Below are positions 6,853 to 6,920 of a stretch of 6,920 nt of DNA, in pieces. A model generated the notes under the pieces. The model was not told where the DNA came from and searched no databases. It worked only from the letters and a program-made list of their open reading frames with translations. Within the stretch, counting starts at the first letter, position 1. Every line of letters starts with the position of its first letter. The stretch covers positions 1 through 6,920 of the forward strand of contig JACXUQ010000068.1 of NCBI GenBank assembly GCA_014763835.1. The letters are read 5' to 3'. The stretch is from Thiotrichales bacterium. Its GTDB lineage: Bacteria; Pseudomonadota; Gammaproteobacteria; Thiomicrospirales; Thiomicrospiraceae. The position numbers were made by a program, and so were the translations under genes.

Positions 6853-6920
6853 TCATTTCTCTTCCGGCCCAAACAGCTCTTCGGCGATTTCGACACGGTT
6901 TCGACCCAGTTCCTTGGCCT
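6853..6920 (-). CDS. C-terminal end of a probable GGDEF (diguanylate cyclase) protein, cut by window edge
   Basis: Read on the - strand from the right edge, one frame gives 21 residues, AKELGRNRVEIAEELFGPEEK, then TGA at 6853-6855. AKxxGRNRV is the characteristic last segment of GGDEF domains, which usually end in the pattern ADxALYxAKxxGRNRV. GGDEF proteins make cyclic di-GMP from two GTP. About a dozen residues follow the motif, so the cyclase domain would be the C-terminal domain of this protein and no EAL domain follows it. The active-site GGDEF loop is outside the window, so activity cannot be judged. The call rests on one short motif, but the adjacent cyclic di-GMP phosphodiesterase cluster makes it more plausible. 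Confidence 0.7.
   Translation of the reverse strand, partial: AKELGRNRVEIAEELFGPEEK

Overview
The window looks like an ordinary chromosomal segment of a gammaproteobacterium. The evidence is the RlmI-type rRNA methyltransferase, the RpfG-type response regulator, E. coli-like promoter and Shine-Dalgarno sequences, and a moderately GC-rich base composition that is even along the window. A sulfur-oxidising Thiomicrospira/Hydrogenovibrio-like relative is possible, but that is a guess. There are no phage genes, transposases, tRNA or rRNA genes, or CRISPR repeats.

Layout, left to right. The window opens inside lysA on the + strand (1-426), the last enzyme of lysine biosynthesis. A perfect 23-bp inverted repeat (448-497) then separates it from a convergent block. 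All remaining genes are on the - strand, so they read right to left: the last residues of a GGDEF-type protein (6853-6920), gcvH (6365-6754) with its own promoter and terminator, then a tightly packed four-gene cluster. That cluster is rlmI (5070-6263), a PAS-PAS hybrid histidine kinase (2778-5063), a REC/HD-GYP response regulator (1701-2768) and an unrecognised 394-residue protein (512-1696). Gaps inside the cluster are about 4 to 9 bp, which suggests one transcript starting before rlmI and ending at the 448-497 hairpin.

How the genes may work together. The kinase and HD-GYP regulator look like a cytosolic phosphorelay that ends in hydrolysis of cyclic di-GMP. The fragment at the right edge looks like the end of a diguanylate cyclase, so synthesis and breakdown of the same messenger may be encoded within 5 kb, on either side of gcvH and rlmI. 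The hybrid kinase has a receiver domain but no HPt domain is visible, so the phosphate route to the regulator is open. The unrecognised protein, encoded directly after the regulator, and the uncharacterised N-terminal region of the kinase (with a Cys-His-Phe-Cys motif) are the least explained parts. There is no gene-free stretch longer than about 100 bases apart from short intergenic gaps, and those are described.
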